Source of the DNA: Sporomusa acidovorans
GTDB taxonomy: Bacteria > Bacillota > Negativicutes > Sporomusales > Sporomusaceae
DNA length: 64,000 bases
Reading direction: 5' to 3' (one strand)
NCBI RefSeq assembly: GCF_002257695.2
Contig: NZ_CP155571.1
In this document: positions 33,224-42,167 of the stretch, piece by piece
How the letters are laid out: the number at the start of each line of letters is the position of its first letter
Position numbering within the stretch: position 1 is the stretch's first letter
Position numbers and translations under genes: made by a program
Notes under the pieces: generated by a model
Seen by the model: only the letters and a program-made list of their open reading frames with translations
Databases searched by the model: none
What the model was told of the DNA's origin: nothing

Positions 33224-34048
33224 CTAGCGTAATAGATTCCACGAATCTTGCATGTATTTAACCGCCGCTAGTTCCTTCGCAGCCGCCTGCTCCCCTCGCG
33301 TCAAACTGTCGGCCGTGAGTTCAATACCAAGAGCAGGACCAAAGGCTGCCTCCATTGCCCGGCGGGCCTCATCCCAACTGATTTCCCGGCAGGCAGCCTC
33401 GTGAAGCGAGACTGCGCGTTTGGTGATCATAGCGACAAATGCTTCCTGCGCCTCAGGGGTTGGCAACCGCAGCAATGATGCAAGCCTTGGGGGATCAAAT
33501 CTTAATAAAATGGACCCATGCTGCAAGATCACACCCTCTTTACGAACCTGGGCGCTGCCTACTAGTTTCCGGCCGTTGTAGGATACTTCATAGTGCGAAG
33601 GGGCATCAAAACAGGCGGCAGAAGCCGGCTGGCGCTTTACCTGACCGTAGGCGGCCTTGGGCATGCTCATTTGCGCCTCAACGCCAAGTTCTTTAAGTCC
33701 GGCCAATAATCCCTGGCAGAAAAAACGGTAGGAGGCGGTAATCGTTGCCGGTACCAACGGCTGCTTCTCACTGACCACCAGACTGTAGGTGAGTTCGGCG
33801 TCATGCAGCACGGCACGACCGCCGGTCAGGCGCCGGACGACGTCAATTCCCTGGCGGCGGCATGCTTCCATATCGACTTCACCCACCGCTTTTTGAAAAT
33901 ACCCTAAGCTGACAGCCGCCGGTTGCCAGCCGTAAAAACGAAGTGTTGGCGGTACTTTGCCGGCTGCATGAGCCTTTAACATGGCTTCGTCCACCGCCAT
34001 ATTATCAGCAGCCCGGCCTATACCGCTATTAATAACCCGCCACTTCAC
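33224..34048 (-). CDS. lplA: Lipoate-protein ligase A family protein
   Basis: 274 residues from the GTG at 34048, supported by GGGGGG six bases upstream; an ATG at 34078 is possible. Family motifs: RRLTGGRAVLHDAELTYS and the catalytic-Lys region YNGRKLVGSAQVRKEG. It attaches lipoate or octanoate to GcvH. Its place beside two radical SAM proteins suggests that it supplies octanoyl-GcvH to them. Octanoyltransferases LipM/LipL share this fold, so the donor (free acid plus ATP, or acyl-carrier protein) is uncertain. Confidence 0.88.
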   Translation of the reverse strand: MKWRVINSGIGRAADNMAVDEAMLKAHAAGKVPPTLRFYGWQPAAVSLGYFQKAVGEVDMEACRRQGIDVVRRLTGGRAVLHDAELTYSLVVSEKQPLVPATITASYRFFCQGLLAGLKELGVEAQMSMPKAAYGQVKRQPASAACFDAPSHYEVSYNGRKLVGSAQVRKEGVILQHGSILLRFDPPRLASLLRLPTPEAQEAFVAMITKRAVSLHEAACREISWDEARRAMEAAFGPALGIELTADSLTRGEQAAAKELAAVKYMQDSWNLLR

Positions 34049-34100
34049 GAGCAACCCCCCCTTTCTCTCCCCGACCACACCAAGCAGCGTGATGCCCCGG

Positions 34101-35078
34101 TCAAAGCATCTTCACCGGCAAGCCGCTCTCCGCTATGGCCTGTCTGATTTCAAACATAGTAAGGGGCCGCGGGTAATTATACATTGTCCTGCCGGGGTGT
34201 TCATTATAATAAGGCCGGTTACAGCCGCTACAGCCACTGGTCTCAAACGCTTTGCCATCGGCTACCACATTGCTTGCTTCTGCCGGCGGCACATTTATGC
34301 CGGTCAGTTTGCCCTGCTGAAACTGAAATACTTCAAAGGCATAGCCTTTTTTCAGGAGGTAATACGCGATCTGAATACGCCGGTAATGGCATATGGCAGG
34401 CGGCTCTTTCTCCGCCCAGGCGGTACCCCTGACGGGGGTGAAGGCAAATAGCCCCACATTTATGCCGTTATCCCGGCAGGCTACCAGTGCCGTAATCATT
34501 TCCTCCTCGGTTTCACCAAGGCCGACAATCAGATGGGTGCCAACCTTGCCTGGCAGTTCGGCGGCACAGTTTTTCAAAAGTTCCCAGCGTTTCTCCCACC
34601 GGCCGCCCTTTACCTGTCGGTAAAGCTCCGGCGTAGCGGCATCCATCGCAAGGGAAATGCGGTCCGCGCCCTGGGCGAGAAGTTCTTTTGCCTGGGCTAC
34701 CGTCTCGATATCGGCAGAAATGCAGACAGGCACACTGGATGTCCCCTTTAATGCTGTCAGCGCCTTCATGCTTGTTTGCCAACTTTGGCTGCTTTTAACA
34801 ATTTGCAAACAAGCCCGTTGTAGCTTGCCTGCCCGAAAAGCGGTGCCAATCGCCTCTGCCGCCGCCTGTTCCGGGTATTCCGGCCAGGTTACCCGGGATA
34901 ACCTATCCGCGCGGGCGGAGCTGTCCCGGGATTGGGCGCAAAACAGGCAATTGTTCCGGCATTTTTGCCCCAGCATAATATAGGCGGTGGTTGGGAGTAC
35001 ATCCGTTTTCAGTGGTTTCTTGCCCACTACGCAGGCCGTACCTGCCGACAGTTTCCATACATTCACAGTACGCAGCAC
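34101..35078 (-). CDS. Radical SAM protein, candidate lipoyl synthase component
   Basis: 325 residues from a GTG overlapping the upstream gene (a second GTG at 35066 fits too). The radical SAM cluster motif CRNNCLFC is near residue 40 in a biotin-synthase-like context (YIMLGQKCRNNCLFCAQSR). A C-terminal Cys group (SGCSGCNRPYYNEHPGRTMY) could hold an auxiliary cluster. The neighbours are gcvPB, another radical SAM gene and lplA, so with its partner it fits the two-component lipoyl synthase (LipS1/LipS2 type) known from archaea and some bacteria, replacing LipA. Assignment rests on context and motifs. Confidence 0.75.
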   Translation of the reverse strand: MLRTVNVWKLSAGTACVVGKKPLKTDVLPTTAYIMLGQKCRNNCLFCAQSRDSSARADRLSRVTWPEYPEQAAAEAIGTAFRAGKLQRACLQIVKSSQSWQTSMKALTALKGTSSVPVCISADIETVAQAKELLAQGADRISLAMDAATPELYRQVKGGRWEKRWELLKNCAAELPGKVGTHLIVGLGETEEEMITALVACRDNGINVGLFAFTPVRGTAWAEKEPPAICHYRRIQIAYYLLKKGYAFEVFQFQQGKLTGINVPPAEASNVVADGKAFETSGCSGCNRPYYNEHPGRTMYNYPRPLTMFEIRQAIAESGLPVKML

Positions 35079-35896
35079 TCCTCTCCCCGTTCCAGAGTAA
35101 GTCCCAGCTTTTCGGCTAACGTAACCGCTGCCGGTGCCGGATTGACGATGGTATCAAAACCGATGCGGACAGCCCATTTGTCCAATTCTTCCCGGTAATG
35201 CCCGCCTGGCCGCATACAGCCGAGATGCAGGGGAATTGCGGGAAAGCTTAACCGTGCGTAACTCAACAGTTGTGCTGTCGCCGCCAGGTCAGGCGGCTGC
35301 CTGTTAGCATACCGGCTTCCGGGTGTGGGCATAAATACAATAAAAGTCACTGCCGCGGCGCCTAGGGTCTGTAAAAGTTCCAACGCATGATACTCACCGC
35401 TGATCGCACCGCCTTTAAGACCGATACAAATATGCGGCATCACCTTAACTTTGCGTTTCAGTGCCTGATAACAGGCTATATAATCGTTTGCCGTGCGGTT
35501 GGTACCGAACACTTCCCGAATAGTGGCATTGTCAGCAACAAAATCAAAAGAAACACAATCGGCTATGGTTGCCAATTCTTCGATATCCTGATCACTTACC
35601 AGCCCGACATGCATATTATAGCGCCGGTTCTGTTTTAGCGCGCTTAGCCGGCTGATATGTTCTGCAACCGGTACAACGCCGTCGGCCCGGCAGCCGCCGC
35701 TCACCAGCCAGCTGGCGCTGGTGTCAGCGCCAGTTTCCGCGATAGTGGCAAGCGGTTTCATATTTTTTAGGTAATGCCCGCCGCAATGGGCACAGTTTAA
35801 CTCGCATTTTTCACCTGTAACACTAACCGGCCTGGTCTTGCCAGGATAGACGAAGCGGATGGTCTCAGGCAGCGGCAGCCGTACTACTTTTGCCAT
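35063..35896 (-). CDS. Radical SAM protein, second candidate lipoyl synthase component
   Basis: 277 residues. Radical SAM motif CELNCAHCGGHYL near residue 33, Gly-rich SAM strand LVSGGCRADG, and extra Cys residues in LHLGCMRPGG and the terminal ECCVL. It overlaps gcvPB by 13 bases upstream and the other radical SAM gene by 16 bases downstream, the tightest coupling in the operon, so the two proteins are probably made as a complex. It is shorter than LipA (about 300) and lacks the N-terminal LipA Cys triplet. Confidence 0.75.
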   Translation of the reverse strand: MAKVVRLPLPETIRFVYPGKTRPVSVTGEKCELNCAHCGGHYLKNMKPLATIAETGADTSASWLVSGGCRADGVVPVAEHISRLSALKQNRRYNMHVGLVSDQDIEELATIADCVSFDFVADNATIREVFGTNRTANDYIACYQALKRKVKVMPHICIGLKGGAISGEYHALELLQTLGAAAVTFIVFMPTPGSRYANRQPPDLAATAQLLSYARLSFPAIPLHLGCMRPGGHYREELDKWAVRIGFDTIVNPAPAAVTLAEKLGLTLERGEECCVL

Positions 35897-37341
35897 CTGA
35901 CAATCGGCTTGCGGGCCGCCGCCGTTTCATCAAGCCGGCCTACCACCGTCGTATGCGGCGCACTTGTAACCAGGGCCGCCTCTTCTTTGGCTTCCCGGGC
36001 GATATGGCGCATAGCGTCGATAAAGCCGTCAAGCGTCTCCTTACTTTCACTTTCCGTCGGTTCAATCATGATGGCTTCGTCCACGATTAACGGAAAATAA
36101 ATTGTCGGCGGATGATAGCCATAATCAAGCAGGCGTTTGGCAATATCGAGCGTATGCACGCCAAAGGCTTTTTGTTCTTTGGAGGTAATAATACACTCAT
36201 GCATGCAAAAACGGGTAAACGGCGCATAAAAATTCTGCTTGAGCTGACTTAGACAATAGTTGGCGTTAAGTACTGCATCCTGGCTGGATGCAGTGAGACC
36301 GGCGGCGCCCATTGCCCGGATATACGCATAGGCTCTGACAATAACGCCAAAGTTGCCGTAGAAGGATTGAATCTTGCCAATTGACAGCGGCAAATCCTCT
36401 TGCAAACGGTATTGTCCCGCTTCCTCAACAACCAGCGGCACCGGCAGGAAAGGCATAAGTTCTTTCTTTACGCCGATCGGCCCTGAACCGGGACCACCGC
36501 CGCCGTGCGGCGTACTGAAGGTTTTATGAAGATTAAAATGCACGACATCAAAACCCATGTCGCCCGGCCGGGTCATACCCATGATGGCATTGGCATTGGC
36601 GCCGTCATAGTACAAAAGGCCGCCGGCGTTATGGACAATTTGCGCAATTTCTCTAATGTTTTTTTCAAACAAGCCCAACGTACTGGGATTTGTCAGCATA
36701 AGGGCCGCCGTATCGTTGCCGACCGCAGCTTGTAATGCTTCTAAATCAACCGATCCATCGGCATGTGATTTGACTTCAACAATTTCCAGCCCGCAGACAG
36801 CCGCCGAAGCCGGATTTGTGCCATGAGCCGAATCCGGCACAATGACTTTTGTACGATTCTCTCCCCGGTGGCGGTGATAGGCCCTAATCAGCTTAAGTCC
36901 GGTCAGTTCCCCATGAGCGCCGGCTGCCGGCTGCATGGTAACAGCGTCCATACCGGCAATCTCCGCCAAATATTGCTGCATGTGATAAAGTACGGCAAGT
37001 GCTCCTTGTACGGTTTCGGTGTCCTGCAACGGATGAATAAAGGCAAAGCCAGGTAGACGGCAAGCATCTTCATTTATTTTGGGATTGTATTTCATGGTGC
37101 AGGAGCCCAGTGGATAAAAGCCTGAATCCACCCCAAAGTTCCGTGCGGATAATTCCGTGTAATGACGCATTAACTCAAGCTGGCTGACTTCTGGCAGCTC
37201 GGCTGCTTCTTTCCTTAAAAAGGTTTGTGGAATCATGGTTTCGATATCGGCTTCCGGCACATCGCAAGCCGGCAAGTCAATTGCGCAGCGTCCCGGCTTG
37301 CTCTGCTCAAAAATCAATGATTTCCCGGTTTCTCCGCTCAT
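35884..37341 (-). CDS. gcvPB: Glycine decarboxylase (P protein) subunit 2
   Basis: 485 residues. PLP site VVHFNLHKTFSTPHGGGGPG with the Schiff-base Lys, plus GSCTMKYNPKINED and DSAHGTNPASAA, all standard for the GcvPB half. Together with GcvPA it decarboxylates glycine and transfers the aminomethyl group to lipoyl-GcvH. It overlaps gcvPA by 4 bases. Confidence 0.97.
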   Translation of the reverse strand: MSGETGKSLIFEQSKPGRCAIDLPACDVPEADIETMIPQTFLRKEAAELPEVSQLELMRHYTELSARNFGVDSGFYPLGSCTMKYNPKINEDACRLPGFAFIHPLQDTETVQGALAVLYHMQQYLAEIAGMDAVTMQPAAGAHGELTGLKLIRAYHRHRGENRTKVIVPDSAHGTNPASAAVCGLEIVEVKSHADGSVDLEALQAAVGNDTAALMLTNPSTLGLFEKNIREIAQIVHNAGGLLYYDGANANAIMGMTRPGDMGFDVVHFNLHKTFSTPHGGGGPGSGPIGVKKELMPFLPVPLVVEEAGQYRLQEDLPLSIGKIQSFYGNFGVIVRAYAYIRAMGAAGLTASSQDAVLNANYCLSQLKQNFYAPFTRFCMHECIITSKEQKAFGVHTLDIAKRLLDYGYHPPTIYFPLIVDEAIMIEPTESESKETLDGFIDAMRHIAREAKEEAALVTSAPHTTVVGRLDETAAARKPIVRWQK

Positions 37342-38684
37342 GCCAACGCCCCCAATCCGGCGGAAAATTTATCGATTTCCCCGCGCGTACGCTTTTCTGT
37401 TACGGCAATAAGCATACAGCCGGCAAGTTCGGGATAATAGGTACCGATATCAAAACCACCGATAATTTTATCCTGCAGCAGCCGCTTGTTGGCTTCAGCC
37501 ACCGGTTTGTTCAGGCGCACGACAAATTCTTTGAAAAACGGCGCTGTAAACACCGGTTTGCAGCCGGCAGCCGTTGTCAACTGTTTATAGGCATAGTGCG
37601 CTTTTTGGCAAGCTAATAACGCAACTTTTCTAAAGCCTTCTTTGCCAACGGTATTGAGGTATACGGCTGCCGCCAGTGCGCATAAAGCCTCGTTTGAGCA
37701 AATATTCGACGTGGCTCTTTCCCGACGGATATGCTGCTCACGCGCCTGCAATGTCAGGACAAACCCCCGCCGGCCTTCCTGGTCGGTTGTCTGCCCGACA
37801 ATCCGCCCCGGCATTTTCCGCATAAGTTTCTCCGTGGTCGCCAAAAATCCCAGATACGGACCGCCAAACGACACCGGCAGGCCCAGACTTTGCCCTTCGC
37901 CAACGACAATATCGGCCCCGAGTTTGCCTGGGGCTTCCAAAAGCCCCAGGCAAATCGGGTCAACCGCGGTAATCACCAGCGTTCCCTGGGCGTGCGCCAT
38001 ATCGGCGATTGCCTGACAATCTTCCATACAGCCAAAAAAGTTCGGTGTCTGCAGCAGTACGGCCGCCGTTTCCTTGCTCAATTTTTCCTTAAGTTCGGCC
38101 ATGTCAATTTGCCCGTCCTGATAACCGATCTCGCCGACGGTATACCCCCGGTCAACGGCATAGGTAGCCAGAATAGTACGGTAATGGGGGTGCACGGTTT
38201 TCGCCACCAGCAACTCAGTACGTCTGGTAGCTCCGGCTGCCATCATGGCTGCTTCCGCCATACCGGTACCGCCGTCATACAATGAGGCGTTGGCTACCGC
38301 CATACCGGTTATTTCACAAATCAGACTCTGATATTCCCACAGCGCCTGAAGGTACCCTTGCGATATCTCCGGCTGGTATTGGGTATAGGCTGTATAAAAT
38401 TCCGAACGTCTGAGTACATGGTCAACAACACTGGGTATGTAATGGTCATAGGCGCCGGCGCCGAGGAAACAGGCATACTCTGTCAAGTTGGCATTATTAT
38501 TGGCCAAGGCAGCCAGATGCGCAGTCAATTCCGGTTCCGACAGCGCTGCCGGCAAGTTAAGCGGCCGGTTCAGCCGTAAATCGGCAGGAATATCGGCAAA
38601 TAATTCTTCAACCCCGTCCACACCGATAGCTGCCAGCATGGCTTTACGGTCTTCCGGAGTATGCGGCAGATAACTCCAAGGCAT
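37338..38684 (-). CDS. gcvPA: Glycine decarboxylase (P protein) subunit 1
   Basis: 448 residues from ATG 38684, where GGGAGGT is well placed; a start at 38717 would run into gcvH. Typical opening MPWSYLPHTPEDRKAML and FLGAGAYDHYIPSVVDHV, then NASLYDGGTGMAEA. The N-terminal half of the two-subunit P protein, lacking the PLP Lys. It begins 1 base after the gcvH stop. Confidence 0.97.
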   Translation of the reverse strand: MPWSYLPHTPEDRKAMLAAIGVDGVEELFADIPADLRLNRPLNLPAALSEPELTAHLAALANNNANLTEYACFLGAGAYDHYIPSVVDHVLRRSEFYTAYTQYQPEISQGYLQALWEYQSLICEITGMAVANASLYDGGTGMAEAAMMAAGATRRTELLVAKTVHPHYRTILATYAVDRGYTVGEIGYQDGQIDMAELKEKLSKETAAVLLQTPNFFGCMEDCQAIADMAHAQGTLVITAVDPICLGLLEAPGKLGADIVVGEGQSLGLPVSFGGPYLGFLATTEKLMRKMPGRIVGQTTDQEGRRGFVLTLQAREQHIRRERATSNICSNEALCALAAAVYLNTVGKEGFRKVALLACQKAHYAYKQLTTAAGCKPVFTAPFFKEFVVRLNKPVAEANKRLLQDKIIGGFDIGTYYPELAGCMLIAVTEKRTRGEIDKFSAGLGALA

Positions 38685-38685
38685 A

Positions 38686-39075
38686 TTAATGACCTCCCTC
38701 GGCCACCAGTTTTTCATAGGCTTCGCAATCTAAAAGCTTTCCCAATTCCTCTCCCCCGGTAATTTCAATCTTAGCAATCCAGCCATCCCCATAGGGATCC
38801 TGGTTTACCTTCTCAGGCGCATCGGCTAAATCTTCATTACCGGCAACAACCTTGCCGGAAAGCGGTGCATAAATATCGGATACGGCCTTAACGGATTCAA
38901 CAACCGACAAGCCTGCCCCGGCAGCGACTTCCGTTCCGGCTGCTGGCAATTCGACAAATACAACATCGCCAAGCTGCGACTGGGCAAAATCAGTAATCCC
39001 GATAATCGCAATATTACCCTCCACTTTTACCCATTCATGCTCCTCGGTATACTTAAGATTTTTAGGAATATTCAT
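38686..39075 (-). CDS. gcvH: Glycine cleavage H protein
   Basis: 129 residues. Lipoyl-Lys motif SVVESVKAVSDIYAPLSG near residue 63, and the opening YTEEHEWVKVEGNIAIIGI. It carries the aminomethyl group between P, T and L proteins. Its ATG overlaps the gcvT stop by 4 bases. Confidence 0.98.
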   Translation of the reverse strand: MNIPKNLKYTEEHEWVKVEGNIAIIGITDFAQSQLGDVVFVELPAAGTEVAAGAGLSVVESVKAVSDIYAPLSGKVVAGNEDLADAPEKVNQDPYGDGWIAKIEITGGEELGKLLDCEAYEKLVAEGGH

Positions 39076-40175
39076 GACTGTTTCCCCTTTCTGTAAAATG
39101 GTTTTGGAATCACTTCAGCCGGAACTTGTTTGCCGCGTATTTCGATAGCAATTTTCTGGCCGATTTTGGCATACCCGGCCTCCATCAGAGCCAACCCGAT
39201 ATTTTTGTCAAGTGTCGGCGCATACGACCCGGTCGTTACGCTGCCAATCGTTTTCCCCTCACAGACAACCGGATACTCCGCCCGGGGAATACCACGGCCG
39301 GTAACAGCAAACCCGGCAATTTTCCGTTTCAACCCCGCTTGCTTTTGCTGTGCCAAAACGTTCCGTCCGTTAAATTCACCTTTGTCCAGGGAAATGAACT
39401 TGCACAGACCTGCTTCCATAGGCGTAATTGTCGCCGATAATTCATGCCCATAGAGTGGCAATGCGGCCTCAAAACGCAACGTATCGCGGCAGCCAAGTCC
39501 GGCAGGCATTAGGCCATACGGCTTACCGGCCTCCATGACAGCTTCCCATAGATCAACGGCTTCTTGGGGATGGCAATAGATTTCGAAACCGTCTTCCCCG
39601 GTGTAACCGGTCCGTGAAACCATGACTTTTTTGCCGGCAACTATCGTCTCAGGAATAAACCAGTAGTACGGTAAGCCGGCCAGCGGAGCGTCTGTCAGTT
39701 TGCTGAGGATCGTTTCCGCCATTGGCCCCTGCAATGCCAATTCGGCTGTTACCGCCGAGAGGTTGGTCAGTTCAACCTGAAAGCCGGCGCTGTTTTCCTG
39801 CAGCCATTGCCAATCCTTATCAATATTGGCGGCGTTAATCACCAAAAAGTACTCAGCCTGGCTGCGTCTATAAATAAGTAAGTCATCAACCGTCCCCCCA
39901 TCAGGGTAACACATCGGTGTATACTGCACCTGGGTATCGGCAATCCTGGCGACATCGTTTGTCACCAGCTTTTGCAAAAAAGCAAGTGCGTCGGGCCCTT
40001 TAACAAGTACCTCCCCCATGTGAGACACATCAAACAAGCCCGCCTTCGCCCGTACGGTCTTGTGTTCGTCCAGTATCCCCGTATACTGAACAGGGAGCAG
40101 CCAGCCGCCGAACTCAACCATCTTACCGCCATATTTTTGATGCGTTTCGTACAGCGGCGTCTGCTTTGCTGTCAT
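39072..40175 (-). CDS. gcvT: Aminomethyltransferase (glycine cleavage T protein)
   Basis: 367 residues from ATG 40175, which has AAGGAGTGATT upstream; the frame extends to 40214 without a better start. Signatures: KYGGKMVEFGGWLLPVQY, GLFDVSHMGEV, SRTGYTGEDGFEIYC, and the C-terminal RGIPRAEYPV region. It moves the one-carbon unit to tetrahydrofolate and frees ammonia. First gene after the glycine riboswitch. Confidence 0.97.
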   Translation of the reverse strand: MTAKQTPLYETHQKYGGKMVEFGGWLLPVQYTGILDEHKTVRAKAGLFDVSHMGEVLVKGPDALAFLQKLVTNDVARIADTQVQYTPMCYPDGGTVDDLLIYRRSQAEYFLVINAANIDKDWQWLQENSAGFQVELTNLSAVTAELALQGPMAETILSKLTDAPLAGLPYYWFIPETIVAGKKVMVSRTGYTGEDGFEIYCHPQEAVDLWEAVMEAGKPYGLMPAGLGCRDTLRFEAALPLYGHELSATITPMEAGLCKFISLDKGEFNGRNVLAQQKQAGLKRKIAGFAVTGRGIPRAEYPVVCEGKTIGSVTTGSYAPTLDKNIGLALMEAGYAKIGQKIAIEIRGKQVPAEVIPKPFYRKGKQS

Positions 40176-40283
40176 ACCAATCACTCCTTTTCTCTTACTA
40201 TGGCACTCTTGCACAAAACTATCCCCTTTGCCTGTTGCTCTGTCAAAAACTATTGAGAATTAAATTTAAAAAATAGGACAAAT

Positions 40284-40325
40284 AAAAAAACAGAGACAAA
40301 GGGAAACGATTCCCTTTGCCTCTGT
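40284..40325 (-). terminator. Terminator of the glycine riboswitch
   Basis: CAGAGGCAAAGGGAA pairs with TTTCCCTTTGTCTCTG, followed by seven T on the minus strand, between the second aptamer and gcvT. Confidence 0.9.
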
Positions 40326-40497
40326 CCGTTATACCTGAGAGATTTGCCCCTGCAGGCGGGGCTCCCCATCGGTGACACCCGCCGCGGCAGGTGTGCTCTC
40401 CAGAGTATAGTCCGGTTATAGTCCTTTTGCCTGAGAGTTTGACAAAGAACTTACTCCTTCGGCGCCGCAATTTTCGCGGTCTCTCCTATAACCATCA
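40326..40497 (-). ncRNA. Tandem glycine riboswitch
   Basis: Two aptamers in a row on the minus strand. The first contains GGAGAGACCGCG, GCGCCGAAGGAG and CTCTCAGGCAAAAGGAC; the second GGAGAGCACACC, CACCGATGGGGAGCC and CTCTCAGGTATAACGGACAG. Glycine binding should prevent the downstream terminator and turn on the whole gcvT-lpdA operon. Confidence 0.95.
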
Positions 40498-40524
40498 TCC
40501 CGAAATTATTTGATTGTTATTTTC

Positions 40525-40554
40525 ATTCTAACAAGGAACAGGATTTGCTGTCAA
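40525..40554 (-). promoter_or_regulatory. Sigma-A promoter of the glycine cleavage operon
   Basis: Minus strand TTGACA, 18 bases, TAGAAT, just after the serS stop codon and before the riboswitch. Confidence 0.75.
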
Positions 40555-40563
40555 TACAAATTT

Positions 40564-41832
40564 TTACTTAATGATATCCACGCCCATATAGGGGCGGAGT
40601 AGTTCCGGAATAATGACCGAACCGTCCGGCTGCTGGTAGTTTTCTAAGATGGCGGCAACGGTCCGGCCAATCGCGACGCCCGAACCGTTCAGAGTATGTA
40701 CGAACTCCGGTTTGTCCTTGGGCCCACGGCGGAATTTAATTTCGGCGCGGCGGGCCTGGAAATCCTCAAAATTGGAACAGGATGAAATTTCCCGATAGGT
40801 GTTGAAGCTGGGCAGCCATACTTCCAGGTCATAGGTTTTGGCCGAAGAAAAGCCCATATCACCTGTGGATAACAGTACGGTGCGGTATGGCAGTCCTAAC
40901 AATTGCAAAACCTTTTCCGCATTAAGGGTTAACTTTTCCAGCTCGTTATAAGATTCTTCCGGCAGGCTGAACTTAACCATTTCAACTTTGTTAAACTGGT
41001 GCTGACGAATAAGGCCGCGGGTATCGCGGCCGGCGGCACCGGCCTCGGCCCGGAAACAGGCGCTATAGGCAGTATAATAAAGCGGCAGGTCTTTGGCATC
41101 TAAAATCTCCTGGCGGTGAAGGTTGGTAATCGGCACTTCGGCTGTAGGAATAAGATAATAGTTTAGGCCTTCCAGTTTAAACATATCTTCGGCGAACTTA
41201 GGTAATTGGCCGGTTCCCAGCATACTGGCGTCATTGACAATAAACGGCGGGAAAAATTCAGTATAGCCGTGTTCTTTTGTATGTAAGTCCAGCATAAAGT
41301 TAATAAGTGAACGTTCTAACCGGGAACCCAGTCCTTTATAGAAGGTAAATCTGGCCCCGGTTACCTTGCCACCCCGCTCAAAGTCAAGAATCCCCAGTTT
41401 CTCGCCAATCTCCCAGTGGGGTTTCGGCTCAAAAGCAAACTCCCGTGGTGTGCCCCAGCGGCGTATCTCCTGATTATCCTGTTCATCTTTGCCTACCGGC
41501 ACGGAGGCGTGCGGCACGTTGGGTATGCTCATCATAATGTCCGTAAGCGCTGCTTCGACTTCCTTAACTTTGGCATCCATTTCACTAATTTGATCGCCGG
41601 CTTCTCTCATTTCGGCAATCATATCATCGGCATTTTCGCCGGCCTTCTTCTTTTTGCTAATTTCCTGCGAAACCGTATTCCGCTTATTTTTTAGTGCTTC
41701 AACCTCAGCCAAGAGTTCCCGGCGTTCTTTTTCCCGGTTGATAAACTCCGTCAAGCTCATAGCCGATCCCCGGTTTTTAAGGGCTTGTTCCACTACTTCG
41801 GGATTGCTCCGTACAAATTTAATGTCTAACAT
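40564..41832 (-). CDS. serS: Seryl-tRNA synthetase
   Basis: 422 residues. N-terminal coiled-coil arm (residues about 28-105, rich in E/K/A heptads such as EVEALKNKRNTVSQEISKKK), then the class II catalytic core: FRAEAGAAGRDTRGLIRQHQF (motif 2) and NGSGVAIGRTVAAILENYQ (motif 3). It charges tRNA-Ser and tRNA-Sec with serine, so it also feeds the selenocysteine route. Preceded by a T-box leader. Confidence 0.98.
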   Translation of the reverse strand: MLDIKFVRSNPEVVEQALKNRGSAMSLTEFINREKERRELLAEVEALKNKRNTVSQEISKKKKAGENADDMIAEMREAGDQISEMDAKVKEVEAALTDIMMSIPNVPHASVPVGKDEQDNQEIRRWGTPREFAFEPKPHWEIGEKLGILDFERGGKVTGARFTFYKGLGSRLERSLINFMLDLHTKEHGYTEFFPPFIVNDASMLGTGQLPKFAEDMFKLEGLNYYLIPTAEVPITNLHRQEILDAKDLPLYYTAYSACFRAEAGAAGRDTRGLIRQHQFNKVEMVKFSLPEESYNELEKLTLNAEKVLQLLGLPYRTVLLSTGDMGFSSAKTYDLEVWLPSFNTYREISSCSNFEDFQARRAEIKFRRGPKDKPEFVHTLNGSGVAIGRTVAAILENYQQPDGSVIIPELLRPYMGVDIIK

Positions 41833-41860
41833 AATCCATTATCCTCCTTAACATAAAAAA

Positions 41861-42068
41861 CTCCCGTCCCCGGTAATAGGGACGGGAGTCTGTTCTCCCG
41901 CGTTGCCACCCTGATTGACTAAAAGCGTCCACTCGGCACACATAACGGGTGTGAACCGTGCGACTCCTCGCCGCATGCTCGTAGGGTGGATGGCCGTAAT
42001 GCCGTTACTGGCTCGCACCTGCCGCCAGCTCTCTGAAAACTCTCCATTATGCGCTCCCTGTCACTGCA
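41861..42068 (-). ncRNA. T-box leader of serS
   Basis: Minus strand carries the T-box CAGGGTGGCAACGCGGGAG, then the terminator CTCCCGTCCC...GGGACGGGAG with a T-run. Stem I features upstream include AGAGAGCTGGCGGC and GGTGCGAGCCAG. Serine codons TCC or AGC occur where a specifier may lie; which one pairs cannot be settled by eye. Uncharged tRNA-Ser should permit readthrough. Confidence 0.92.
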
Positions 42069-42109
42069 TCTAACGATATCAAGCTACAATATATATTATG
42101 TATTTTAAA

Positions 42110-42138
42110 ATTATACATTATTCACCAAAGAATGTAAA
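42110..42138 (-). promoter_or_regulatory. Sigma-A promoter of serS
   Basis: Minus strand TTTACA-N17-TATAAT upstream of the T-box. Confidence 0.8.
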
Positions 42139-42167
42139 GTACTGGCTGTACAGGTATTACATGCCGT

